NCBI GenBank assembly: GCA_963737075.1
Contig: CAVTRI010000006.1
Span: 1-45,924, forward strand
Reading direction: 5' to 3'
From: CAVTRI01 sp963737075
Lineage (GTDB): Bacteria; Actinomycetota; Acidimicrobiia; Acidimicrobiales; Palsa-688
Length of the DNA: 45,924 nucleotides
The notes under the pieces are model-generated. The model saw only the letters and a program-made list of their open reading frames with translations, was not told the origin of the DNA and searched no databases. This document shows, piece by piece, positions 25,026 to 33,259 of the stretch; positions within the stretch are counted from its first letter, which is position 1, and every line of letters starts with the position of its first letter. The translations under genes were made by a program, and so were the position numbers.

Positions 25026-26306
25026 TCAGACCGGACCGATGCGCTCCTTGCCCATCCACGGCTGCAGCGCTTTCGGCACGACGACCGTCCCGTCGGGCTG
25101 CTGGCCGAGCTCGACCAGCGCCGCCCACATCCTTGGGGTGGCCAGGCCGGATCCGTTGAGCGAGTGCACCAGCTCCACGCCCCCGCCTTCCCGCCGGAAC
25201 CGGATCGCACCCCGCCGGGCCTGGAAGTCCGTGATAAGGCTGATCGACGACACCTCCAGCCACTTGTCCACCCCCGGGCTGTAGACCTCCAGGTCGAATA
25301 CCTTTGCGGCCGCGAACGTCAGGTCGCCCGCGCACAGCTGAACAACGCGGTAGGGCAGCTCCAGGCGCTCCAATGCCAGCGTGCAGTCGTCCACGAGCGT
25401 CGCCAGCTCGGTTTCGCCGTCCTCAGGTCGGCACAGCTTCACGAGCTCGACCTTGTGAAATTCATGCAGCCGCTGCATGCCGCGTGTGTCCTTGCCGGCG
25501 GCGCCCGCCTCTCGCCGCCAGCAGACCGTCGCCGCCATGTAGCGCCGGGGCAGTGTCGCCTCCGGAAGGATCTCGTCCTGGTGCATGCCCATCAACGGGA
25601 CCTCACCGGTCGGGATGAGCCACAGGTCGTCGTCGCGCACCGCGTAGGCCTGCTGGTCGAACTTGGTGAGGTGCCCGGTGCGGCCGATCACCTCAGTGCG
25701 GACCAGGTGCGGGGGCAGGACTTCCTCGTAGGCGTCGCCGTGCAGGTCGAGGCCGAAGGCGACGAGCGAACGCAGGAGCCGGGCCCCGTCGCCGCGCAAC
25801 ACCGAGAACATCCCGCCGCTCAGTTTCGCCGCCCGCTCCGCGTCAAAGATCCCGAGGTCGGCTGCGACGTCCCAATGCGGCCGCCAGGACCGCCCTTCGT
25901 AGTCGGCGGGGTCGTAGCCGACGGTCCGCACCACGACGTTGTCCGCCTCGTCGGCGCCATCGGGGACGTCATCAGCCGGAAGGTTGGGGATGCGCGACGC
26001 CGCCTCGTCGAGGTCGGCCTCGGTGATCCGCAGGTCGGCCTCGAGCGCCTCCAGCCCGGACTTGAGGTCGCTCAGCCGGGCCCGCTGGGCAGCGGCGTCG
26101 TCTTTGCGGCCCTCGCGGACGAGCCGACCGACGTCGGCCGATCCGGCGTTCATCTCGGCCCGGGCATCGTCAACGGCACGTACCTGCTGGCGTCGGCGCG
26201 CCCCGAGATCCCGGGCGGCGGCGACGAGGTCGGGATCGACGCCCTTGCGAGCGAGGCGGGCGGCGGTCGATTCGAAGTCGTCGAGCAGGAGCTTGGTATC
26301 GATCAT
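25026..26306 (-). CDS. serS: Seryl-tRNA synthetase
   Basis: A 426-residue class II synthetase charging tRNA-Ser. The N-terminal coiled-coil arm that holds the tRNA long arm covers about 28-105 (DLGARRRQQVRAVDDARAEM ...). Catalytic core: motif 2 CWRREAGAAGKDTRGMQR with LHEFHKVE, and motif 3 HSLNGSGLATPRMWAAL. Start ATG 26306 (MIDTKLLLDDFES) matches the family. The start codon and next three codons form the last unit of a 4 x 16-bp repeat, and no ribosome binding site precedes it (CCTCTC instead), suggesting leaderless or repeat-altered initiation. FUSC follows after 4 bases. Confidence 0.96.
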   Translation of the reverse strand: MIDTKLLLDDFESTAARLARKGVDPDLVAAARDLGARRRQQVRAVDDARAEMNAGSADVGRLVREGRKDDAAAQRARLSDLKSGLEALEADLRITEADLDEAASRIPNLPADDVPDGADEADNVVVRTVGYDPADYEGRSWRPHWDVAADLGIFDAERAAKLSGGMFSVLRGDGARLLRSLVAFGLDLHGDAYEEVLPPHLVRTEVIGRTGHLTKFDQQAYAVRDDDLWLIPTGEVPLMGMHQDEILPEATLPRRYMAATVCWRREAGAAGKDTRGMQRLHEFHKVELVKLCRPEDGETELATLVDDCTLALERLELPYRVVQLCAGDLTFAAAKVFDLEVYSPGVDKWLEVSSISLITDFQARRGAIRFRREGGGVELVHSLNGSGLATPRMWAALVELGQQPDGTVVVPKALQPWMGKERIGPV

Positions 26307-26358
26307 GAGAGGTATCGATTATGAGAGGTATCGATTGGGAGAGGTATCAATTATGAGA
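26295..26358 (-). repeat. 4 x 16-bp tandem repeat containing the serS start codon
   Basis: Four exact-length 16-bp units at 26295-26310, 26311-26326, 26327-26342 and 26343-26358. The unit at the gene holds codons ATG ATC GAT ACC of serS. In the three upstream units the ATG position reads ATA, CCA and ATA, so only the last keeps a start codon. The upstream copies also bring repeated CATAAT hexamers on the gene strand (units 2 and 4), close to a -10 element. The unit length (16) is not a multiple of three. Confidence 0.92.
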
Positions 26359-26455
26359 AAGAGGAGAGCCGGTTGGTGAGGAGCGAGTTGTTCCAGCGTA
26401 GGGGCCGCGCCGGGTGAGCTTGGCGCCGGCGCGATGCCGCCGGAACGCCCGCCGA

Positions 26456-28402
26456 TCAGTTGGCTGGGGCCCTCAGGATCCCGCCGCCTCCCAGGCCGCC
26501 GCCTCCGAGACCGCCGCCACCCAGGCCGCCGCCACCCAGGCCGCCACCGCCGGCGCGGAAGAAGGCTCCGGCGCCCCCGCCCCCGAGGAGGCCCCGGATG
26601 GCCGATAGCGGGTTGGAACTGGAGGACGGCACCGGCTGGGACAGGTCGGCCAGGACCACCTTGTCACCAACCCTCAATCCGGCGGTGACCTGGGTGTAAA
26701 TGTCCCCGACCACGCCAACCGACACGCGCTGGGTCACTTCCTTGCCCGAGCGGAGCACCATGACATACGCGTTGCCCGCGCTCGTCGCGTGGACGGCCGA
26801 GGTCGGCACGACCAATGCGCGGCTCGCACTGGCCACGTCGATCTGCAGCGCGCCTCCTGAGCCGACAGCGATGCTTTCTGGCGCTGGCGGGTCCATGGCC
26901 ACCACGACCGGGTACGTGTCGCTGGATCCGCTGGTGTTCACCGGGCCCACCCGGCTCACCACGCCGTTGAGCGTGCCTGGCGCGCCGTCCACGGTGACCT
27001 GCACGTGGTCACCGACCTTCACCTCGCCGACCTGGTCGCTGGTCAGTGACGCCGTTGCCTGGTATCCCCCCGTGTTGATGACGGTGATGGCGGCGCTGGT
27101 TGACCCCGCCGAGACTGTCTGCCCGGCGGCGAGGCCGACAGCGGCCACCATGCCGCTGATCGGGCTAGTGAGCTGGGCCGCGGTCAGCGCCTGCTGGTCT
27201 TCGATGAGGGTGGCCTCGTCGTTGTCGATCATCGCCTGATCACTGGCGAGCTGCTCGGCGCTGTTGGTGGCCGCGCTCGTGGCGCCGGATCCCGACCCGG
27301 TGCCGCTCGTGGCTTTGGATCCGGTGCTGCTTGAACCATGCGAGGTGGAGGAGCCGGTCGAGGCGCCGCTCGGCGTCCCCTTGGCGCCGCTCTGTGTCCC
27401 CTTGGCGCCGCTGGAAGACGGTGTCGTGGAGGAATGCGCAGCGGACGTCGCCATGGATGTCAGCAGGTTGGCGAGCTGCGTCTCCGCGCCCAACAGCTTC
27501 TGCTGGTCGATCGAAACGAGCTGTTGGTCGGAGGCGACCATCTTTTCGGCGGCCAGGGACTGCGTGAGGTCCGGGCAGGTGCTGCTCGATGGCGTGGACG
27601 CGAAGAACGCCGCAGATTCCGTCGCCGGCGTGGAGGTGGGGGAGGTGGACGAGCTCGACGGAGCGGTGCTCGGCGTAGACGGTGAGGTCGGTGAGGTTGT
27701 TGGCGTCGTGGTCGTCGTCGACGGCGGCGGCGTTGTGGTGCACTGCTGCTCCGCCTTCTGCGCCGCGCTCAGAGCCGTCAGTGCGTTGGCGATGTCGTTC
27801 TTCAACCTGGTGGTGTCGCTGTCCAGCGTCGCCTGGGTGGTGACGACCGCCTGCTGGTCTGCGCTCAGGCTGGCGCCGCCTGACGACGGTGTCCCCGGCG
27901 CCGCGGTGATGACGGCCGACAGGTTGGCGTTCACGTTGCTGGACGTCCCGTTGCCGCCCAAGCTGCCGCCGCCGCCGGATGCGCCAGAAGAGCCAGTGAT
28001 CGGCGGTGTCGACTCGCCGGCCTCGTCTTCAGAGAGTTTCGCCTGGGCAGCGGCGAGCCCGGTCTGGGCGGCAGAGACGTTCTGGGAGAGGGTCGCGGAC
28101 GCGAGCGACGCCAGCGTCTGGCCGGCGGTGACCTGCTGGCCCATGGCGACGTCCACGTTGGAGACGGTGCCGCCGACCTGAAACGCAACAACCGCTTCGT
28201 TCGCGGCCTGGACAGTGCCGGTGACGCCGAGGGTTCGCTCGACCGAGGCTTCGGTTGCGACCCCGGTGCGGAACCCCGCGGCCCCTGACGCCTCGCTGGC
28301 CCAGACCACCCCGCCGGCGGCGGCAGCAGCAACGACGGCGGCGCCGACGGCGATGCGAGGCCGCCACGCCCGCCACTGCTGCCCAGCCGACCGCTCAGCC
28401 AT
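26456..28402 (-). CDS. MacA/HlyD-like efflux adaptor 2 with Thr/Pro/Ser-rich insert and Gly-rich tail
   Basis: A 648-residue membrane-anchored adaptor. Start ATG 28402 overlaps the lipoprotein gene by 8 bases (ATGGCTGA). N-terminal helix (RIAVGAAVVAAAAAGGVVWA), lipoyl half GTVSNVDVAMGQQVTAGQTL, then a very long hairpin region with a Thr/Pro/Ser stretch (about 230-280) and Gly/Ser/Thr stretch (about 345-390); second lipoyl half LTSPISGMVAAVGLAAGQTV, beta-barrel (GDHVQVTVDGAPG) and membrane-proximal domain (ALVVPTSAVH). The tail has four GGGGL units. It is larger than normal MacA (about 370-400). Second adaptor of the operon, without its own ATPase or permease. Confidence 0.88.
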   Translation of the reverse strand: MAERSAGQQWRAWRPRIAVGAAVVAAAAAGGVVWASEASGAAGFRTGVATEASVERTLGVTGTVQAANEAVVAFQVGGTVSNVDVAMGQQVTAGQTLASLASATLSQNVSAAQTGLAAAQAKLSEDEAGESTPPITGSSGASGGGGSLGGNGTSSNVNANLSAVITAAPGTPSSGGASLSADQQAVVTTQATLDSDTTRLKNDIANALTALSAAQKAEQQCTTTPPPSTTTTTPTTSPTSPSTPSTAPSSSSTSPTSTPATESAAFFASTPSSSTCPDLTQSLAAEKMVASDQQLVSIDQQKLLGAETQLANLLTSMATSAAHSSTTPSSSGAKGTQSGAKGTPSGASTGSSTSHGSSSTGSKATSGTGSGSGATSAATNSAEQLASDQAMIDNDEATLIEDQQALTAAQLTSPISGMVAAVGLAAGQTVSAGSTSAAITVINTGGYQATASLTSDQVGEVKVGDHVQVTVDGAPGTLNGVVSRVGPVNTSGSSDTYPVVVAMDPPAPESIAVGSGGALQIDVASASRALVVPTSAVHATSAGNAYVMVLRSGKEVTQRVSVGVVGDIYTQVTAGLRVGDKVVLADLSQPVPSSSSNPLSAIRGLLGGGGAGAFFRAGGGGLGGGGLGGGGLGGGGLGGGGILRAPAN

Positions 28403-29246
28403 TGGCCGTGCCGCCTCCAAACCTGGCGAAGCCCGCCGTGCAGGACCCGCCCCCGGTTGACGTGATGGCGATCCTCGAAGCCGTCACCGCCCCGGTAGAG
28501 CTGGTCGATCCGTTGGCAGTCACGCAGTCGCCGACGGCCAGATTGCCGGCTGCCGCCGCTTGCGTCTCGGTATAGGTAGTCGAAGACGACAGGTTCACCG
28601 TGACGGTGGTGGCCTGCGCCGAGGTCGGCGGGGTCGACGCCGTCGACCCGGGCGCACGGCCGCTGAACGAGAAGCCGCTGAGCACCATGTCACTGGCGCT
28701 GACTGACGTCACCTTGCCGCTCGCAAACGAGAGCCCGGCGGCGGCGCCACCCGGCCGGGTGCCCTGTGGAAACGACCGGTTCGGCACCGAGCCCGGAGGG
28801 CGAGTGCCGGCGCCGATGCGGCGCCCGAGGTTGCAGGTTCCCGACGATGATGGCTGGCTGATGGTGACGTTCCTGGCGGTGATCGTCCCCGCCGACTGAG
28901 CGCCGGTGGCGGTAACGCACTCTCCGGGGGTGACCGCCGACGCGGGCACCGTCGCGATCCGGGTGAACACCGTGGAGGGTGTCCAGATGACCGTCACCTG
29001 ACCGGACTGCTGGTTCTGGACCTCCATCTGCGACCCCGTGATCGCGGCGACGCTGCCGAAGGCGCCAGGGGGCGTCCCTCCGGTCCCGGACCCGCCCCCG
29101 GTTGAGGCGGCCGGGGCAGCGGGGACCGTGGTGTTGGACGAGGACGCCTTGGTCGCCGAGCCGCCGCCGCACGCTGCGAGCAGCGCGGTGGAGGCCAACC
29201 CGGCGGCGGCCCAGCTCCAAACGTGGCGTGTTCGTGGTCGTTGCAT
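28395..29246 (-). CDS. Lipoprotein with DUF5666-like repeats
   Basis: A 283-residue secreted lipoprotein. Start ATG 29246 with AGGAG 8 bases upstream; the frame continues upstream without meaning. Signal peptide HVWSWAAAGLASTALLAACG carries the lipobox LLAAC. Two similar beta-rich modules follow, each with pattern G-V-ITG/S-M-V-TVTV-ST: FGSVAAITGSQMEVQNQQSG (near 60) and ASGKVTSVSASDMVLSGFSF (near 175), each ending near CVTATG or CVTANG and SRIAI/ARNVTIS. This matches the DUF5666 type, function unknown. Located between permease and second adaptor of a MacAB-like operon, so it may assist at the outer face of the pump (inference). Confidence 0.85.
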   Translation of the reverse strand: MQRPRTRHVWSWAAAGLASTALLAACGGGSATKASSSNTTVPAAPAASTGGGSGTGGTPPGAFGSVAAITGSQMEVQNQQSGQVTVIWTPSTVFTRIATVPASAVTPGECVTATGAQSAGTITARNVTISQPSSSGTCNLGRRIGAGTRPPGSVPNRSFPQGTRPGGAAAGLSFASGKVTSVSASDMVLSGFSFSGRAPGSTASTPPTSAQATTVTVNLSSSTTYTETQAAAAGNLAVGDCVTANGSTSSTGAVTASRIAITSTGGGSCTAGFARFGGGTANG

Positions 29247-29271
29247 GCTCAGGCTCCTGAAGGGGGACGGC

Positions 29272-30510
29272 TCATTCGCTTCTGAGGGCGTCGATGGGCG
29301 CCAGGCGAGCGGCGCGTGACGCGGGGTAGACGCCGAACACCAGGCCGATCGCGATGGCAATGGCGATGGCGCCGGCGGTGGCGAGACCGGACATCGAGAT
29401 CGGGTCACCGATGGCACCGGGGAGGAAGGCGGTGCCGATCACGGCCAACGCGGCCCCGAGGGCTCCGCCACCGAGGCCCAGCACCGACGCTTCGAGGAGA
29501 AATTGGCGGCGGATCAGCGAGGGTTTGGCGCCGAGCGCCTTGCGAAGGCCGATCTCGCGGATCCGCTCCGTGACCGAGACCAGCATGATGTTCATCACAC
29601 CGATGCCCCCTACCAGCAGCGAGATGCCCGCAATGCCCCCGAGGAGGATGGTGAGAGTGTGGTCGACTGAGGTGGCGGTGGACACCAGCGACTGCTCGGA
29701 TGCGATGGTGAAGTCGGCGTTGGTCGGTGTCGTGATGCCGTGCAGCTGCAACAGTTCGGTGTCGGCCTCCTGATAGGCCGCTGACAAGGACCCACCCGAA
29801 GTGGCCTCGATCAGGATCGAGTTGAGCGAAGACCGGCCGAACAAGCGTTCGGTCGAGGTGCTGATCGGCACGATGAGCTGGTCGTCCTGGTCGGCCGCGG
29901 TCGTGGACTGGGAGCTCCCGACCGAGTTGAGCACGCCGACGACGCTGAAGGGCACGCCGTTGACGTCGACGGTCTGGCCCACGGGGTCGGCGGCACCGAA
30001 CAACTCCGACGAAGTGTCCGTGCCGATCACCGCCACCGCTGTGGCGCCTGTGACGTCCTGACTGTCGAGGAAGCGGCCCTCGGTGACGCTGCGGTCACGC
30101 ACCGTCTCCCACGACGGGGTCGTCCCGTCGACGGTCGTCGTCCACGTGTTGGAGTTGATCGTGTCGGAGAGCACCTCCGTCGAGGACTGGACGGGGCCGA
30201 CCGCCTTGATGTCAGGCGCCACCGTCTTGGAGGTGAGGGCAGCGGCGTCCGCTTGGGTGAGCGTCGACGCCGAGCCGAAGCCCTGCCGAATCCCGCTGCT
30301 GGAGGTGGTGCTGCCCGGGGATACCGTGAGCAGGTTGGTCCCGAGAGCATTGATCTGCGAGCGGACTTGGCCCTGCGCTCCTTCGCCCAAACCCACGGTG
30401 AGGATGACGGCGGCGATCCCGATGGTGATACCGAGAACGGTCAGGGCCGACCGCATCCGGTGGGTCCGGATCGCGTCCCACCCGGTTCGCAGCGTCTCCA
30501 GCCAGCTCAT
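29272..30510 (-). CDS. MacB-like ABC transporter permease
   Basis: A 412-residue permease of the FtsX/MacB type: first membrane helix (ALTVLGITIGIAAVILTVGL), a large extracytoplasmic domain (MacB-PCD, about 45-280), then three C-terminal helices around LLGGIAGISLLVGGIGVMNI, GALGAALAVIGTAFL and AGAIAIAIAIGLVFGVYPAS. The conserved RIREIGLRKALGA coupling segment lies between. Ends PASRAARLAPIDALRSE, as in the family. ATG 30510 overlaps the ATPase stop (ATGA). It couples with the ATPase and the two adaptors to expel drugs, peptides or lipids; substrate unknown. Confidence 0.95.
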   Translation of the reverse strand: MSWLETLRTGWDAIRTHRMRSALTVLGITIGIAAVILTVGLGEGAQGQVRSQINALGTNLLTVSPGSTTSSSGIRQGFGSASTLTQADAAALTSKTVAPDIKAVGPVQSSTEVLSDTINSNTWTTTVDGTTPSWETVRDRSVTEGRFLDSQDVTGATAVAVIGTDTSSELFGAADPVGQTVDVNGVPFSVVGVLNSVGSSQSTTAADQDDQLIVPISTSTERLFGRSSLNSILIEATSGGSLSAAYQEADTELLQLHGITTPTNADFTIASEQSLVSTATSVDHTLTILLGGIAGISLLVGGIGVMNIMLVSVTERIREIGLRKALGAKPSLIRRQFLLEASVLGLGGGALGAALAVIGTAFLPGAIGDPISMSGLATAGAIAIAIAIGLVFGVYPASRAARLAPIDALRSE

Positions 30511-31205
30511 CTGATGCGCTCCTCCAGGGAGGCGACCTGCCCGTCGAGAATCCGGATGGTCCGCTGAGCTTCGCGAGCCACGTCGGCCTCGTGCGTGATG
30601 ATGACGATCGTGCGGCCGGCCAGGTGGAGCTCGTGGAAGAGGCCGAGCACGTCGCGTGCCGAGATCGAGTCCAGCGATCCCGTCGGCTCGTCGGCGAGGA
30701 TCAGCGCGGGGTCACCCACCAGGGCGCGGGCGACAGCCACCCGCTGCTGCTGGCCGCCTGAGAGCTCCCCTGGCCGGTGATGGATCCGGTCGCCGATGCC
30801 GACCCGTGCGAGCGACGTGATCGCACGCTCTCGCCGCTCGGCACGCCCGACCCCCGCATAGACGAGAGGCAGCTCCACGTTGCGCCAAGCCGAAAGCGAA
30901 GGCAACAGGTTGTACTGCTGGAAGACGAAGCCGATCTGCCGGTTCCTGATGTCGGCCAGCGCGGCCTCGTCCAGATGGCTGACGTTGTTGCCGGTGAGCC
31001 AGTATTCGCCGCTGGTCGGCACGTCGAGGCAGCCCAGGATGTGCATCAAGGTCGACTTTCCCGACCCGGAGGGGCCCATGATCGACACGTACTCGCCGGG
31101 TTCGATGGCGAACGACACGCCGCGCAGCGCCGCCACCCTGAGCGAGCCGGTCTGGTACACCTTGACGACGTTGTCGAGCTGGATGACCGGGGCGGCCTCA
31201 GCCAC
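30507..31205 (-). CDS. MacB-like ABC transporter ATPase (LolD/MacB type)
   Basis: A 232-residue ATPase. Start GTG 31205 (VAEAAPVIQLDNVVKVYQTG) overlaps the adaptor stop by 8 bases (GTGGCTGA). Walker A IMGPSGSGKSTLMHILGCLD, Q-loop FVFQQYNLLPSLSAWRNVEL, signature LSGGQQQRVAVARAL, Walker B ALILADEPTGSLDS and H-loop IIITHEADVA (as VIITHEAD). All catalytic elements are intact. Energises the permease at 29272-30510. The order adaptor-ATPase-permease is typical for MacAB-type systems. Confidence 0.95.
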   Translation of the reverse strand: MAEAAPVIQLDNVVKVYQTGSLRVAALRGVSFAIEPGEYVSIMGPSGSGKSTLMHILGCLDVPTSGEYWLTGNNVSHLDEAALADIRNRQIGFVFQQYNLLPSLSAWRNVELPLVYAGVGRAERRERAITSLARVGIGDRIHHRPGELSGGQQQRVAVARALVGDPALILADEPTGSLDSISARDVLGLFHELHLAGRTIVIITHEADVAREAQRTIRILDGQVASLEERIR

Positions 31206-32595
31206 CCTTCCCTCCGCCTCCCAGACCGCCTCCTCCGAGCCCGCCACCACCGCCTCCCAGACCGCCGCCACCACCGAGACCGCCTCCGCCACCGAGACCG
31301 CCGCCACCACCGAGACCACGCCCGGTGAATGCGCCGCCGGCCCCGCCGCCGATCGTGCGAGAACCGTTGCCGCCGAAGAGGTTGCGTGCGCCACTCGCAT
31401 TGATGCGCACGACCCGCTCGAGCACCTTCTCTCCAGGGGTCAGACCGCTCGTGATCTGGGTCTCGCCGGCCACGCTGGCGCCCGTCGTGACCACCTGGCT
31501 CACGTTCTGGCCGGATACCACCTTGGTGACGGTGGGCTGGCCGGTGGTGTAGGAAATCGCCGCCGTTGGAACTTCGACCGCGTTGGGGATCACCTTGACG
31601 ATGATCGATACCGTCGCCGTGGCACCGGCGTACAGACCGCTGGGCGTCCCCGTCACCGCGATGTCGACGGGAAACGCCGCCACCCCTGAACCGCTGGATG
31701 AGGCGATGAGGCCGACGGAGGACACCGTCCCGTAGACCTGGGTCGCCGACCCTTCAGGCACGATCACCGCTTGGTCTCCGACCTGTATCTGGCCGACCTC
31801 AGTGTCGTCAACCGTCGTGGCGACGGTAAACGTGTTCGGCGACACCACCACGATCTGGGCGCTCGATGCGCCGCTCGAGCTGTTGGACGAGCTGCTGGCG
31901 CTGGCGCCGGCGCCGCTGCTCGCATTGCTGGATTCGCTGTTGGCGGAGCTTGCGCTCCCGCTCGACACCACTTGCCCGACCGTGAGGTTCACCGACGCCA
32001 CGGTCCCGGCGATGGTCGAGGTCAGGTTGGCGTTGGCGAGGTTGGTCTGGGCGGTGGTCACCTGCGTCTGGGCTGAGGTCACCGATGCCTGATCGGAGTC
32101 GAGCGTGCTGGCGGCGGCGCTGTCGGCCTGGTCCGTTGAGAGCTTGGCCTGATCCGCCGACAGCTGCGCCTGAGCAGCAGCCAGCTGGTCTTGCAGGGCG
32201 GCCGGATTGACCGTCGCCAGGGTTTGGCCCACGGTGACCGCTTGACCGACGCTCACGTTGACGGCCGTGACCTGGCCTGACACCGAAAAGTTGAGGTCGG
32301 CTTGCTGGGCGGGCTCGATCGTCCCTGAGGCCGCGACCGTCTGGCGGAGCGTCCCGGTTGAGACCGTGACCGCCTGGGTGGTGACCTGCAGCGGTGAAGT
32401 GGTCCCGCCTCCGCTCGTCGCCAGCCAGGTGCCGATGGCGGCGCCGGCAACGGCGACGACGACGACCCCGGCGATCGCCGCCTGCTTGGTCTTGAGCCGC
32501 CGCCAGCCGCGGGGGGGCGGCGGGCTCGCGGTCAGCAATTCGGTGGTAGTGAGATCGTCCCGCTCGGGCACGCGTACGGCGTCAGGCGTGGACAT
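31198..32595 (-). CDS. MacA/HlyD-like efflux adaptor 1 with Gly-rich tail
   Basis: A 465-residue adaptor, first gene of the operon. ATG 32595. Membrane helix about 38-58 (AAIAGVVVVAVAGAAIGTWL). Lipoyl halves GQVTAVNVSVGQAVTVGQTL and LTSTIAGTVASVNLTVGQVV flank a short coiled hairpin rich in SADQAKLSTDQAD. A Ser/Ala-rich insert (about 200-240) is followed by a beta-barrel (DTEVGQIQVGDQAVIVPEGS) and a C-terminal domain ending LVTPGEKVLE-like. The last 40 residues are glycine repeats (GLGGGG type). No Shine-Dalgarno is seen before the start. In a bacterium apparently without a typical outer membrane it would link the pump to the cell wall or outside. Confidence 0.92.
   Translation of the reverse strand: MSTPDAVRVPERDDLTTTELLTASPPPPRGWRRLKTKQAAIAGVVVVAVAGAAIGTWLATSGGGTTSPLQVTTQAVTVSTGTLRQTVAASGTIEPAQQADLNFSVSGQVTAVNVSVGQAVTVGQTLATVNPAALQDQLAAAQAQLSADQAKLSTDQADSAAASTLDSDQASVTSAQTQVTTAQTNLANANLTSTIAGTVASVNLTVGQVVSSGSASSANSESSNASSGAGASASSSSNSSSGASSAQIVVVSPNTFTVATTVDDTEVGQIQVGDQAVIVPEGSATQVYGTVSSVGLIASSSGSGVAAFPVDIAVTGTPSGLYAGATATVSIIVKVIPNAVEVPTAAISYTTGQPTVTKVVSGQNVSQVVTTGASVAGETQITSGLTPGEKVLERVVRINASGARNLFGGNGSRTIGGGAGGAFTGRGLGGGGGLGGGGGLGGGGGLGGGGGGLGGGGLGGGGKGG
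31206..31317 (-). repeat. Glycine-codon repeat encoding the adaptor 1 tail
   Basis: Purine-rich GGN repeats of 15 to 18 bp on the gene strand encode successive GLGGGGG units. A matching shorter array (about 26466-26545) encodes the GGGGL units of adaptor 2. Such slippage-prone arrays can change length between strains. Confidence 0.7.
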
Positions 32596-32754
32596 GTGGG
32601 AAGGGTAAGCCCGGAATCATGTTTGCGAAGGTCACCTAGGATCGATCAGCGACGAGCGGTACTGCCCGCAGCAAAGCACCGGCGGCTGAGAGTCCAGTTG
32701 GAAGATGGTGAGAGCAAGCTGAATTCCGCTGGGCCGACCCTCGGGACGCCCCGA

Positions 32755-33102
32755 TTAGCTCGGCTGCTCGTCCTGGGCGTCAGTGCGCCGCAGCCGCGGT
32801 GCCCATGCATGGCATGCAGAAGCCAAGCCCGCCGCCGTGATGAGCGCACCAACCACGCCGAGCACCAACGACACGCTCAGGCTGGTCACCACGAGCAGCA
32901 AGCCGATGACAAGAAGCACCGGGCCGAACCACAGTCGAGCCCCCAGGCCGGGCGCCCACGACGGGATGTGAGGACGGAAGCGGCGGGATCCAGCGGCCAG
33001 GCGGGCGGCCAGCGCCGGGTCCTCCTCGACCGCTCGGGCCTCGAGACCGGCCAGGGCAGCGCGCTCTTGGGGAGAAAGACTCGCTTCGTCACGAGTACCC
33101 AT
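32755..33102 (-). CDS. DUF3040 membrane protein
   Basis: A 115-residue protein. N-terminal part is LSPQERAALAGLEARAVEED-like (the DUF3040 signature: LS..E...L..IE..L..DDP.LA..L). Two hydrophobic segments (FGPVLLVIGLLLVVTSLSVS and LVLGVVGALITAAGLASACH) make a membrane hairpin. Start ATG 33102 with GAGGGA upstream. The family is nearly confined to actinobacteria; function unknown. It is divergent from the kinase gene (157-base gap). The 159 bases between it and adaptor 1 hold no recognisable gene. Confidence 0.87.
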   Translation of the reverse strand: MGTRDEASLSPQERAALAGLEARAVEEDPALAARLAAGSRRFRPHIPSWAPGLGARLWFGPVLLVIGLLLVVTSLSVSLVLGVVGALITAAGLASACHAWAPRLRRTDAQDEQPS

Positions 33103-33259
33103 GGTGATCCCTCACATCGCTCAGCTGCCGCGTCGCGCGGTACCACCATTCTGTACCCTCCGGGGGAAAAGTCGAGCAAAGTTTCGGCGAACGCCATCGC
33201 GGCGCCCCAGGGCAGCGCTACCCCAGGACGCGTTGGGGTCACCCTCTAATGTTCGCAGC

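Noticed and set aside
26295..26358. CRISPR-like array
   Set aside because: Units are directly adjacent with no spacers.
26307..26455. T-box or other riboswitch before serS
   Set aside because: Only about 150 bases, no conserved T-box or stem features; just the 16-bp repeat.
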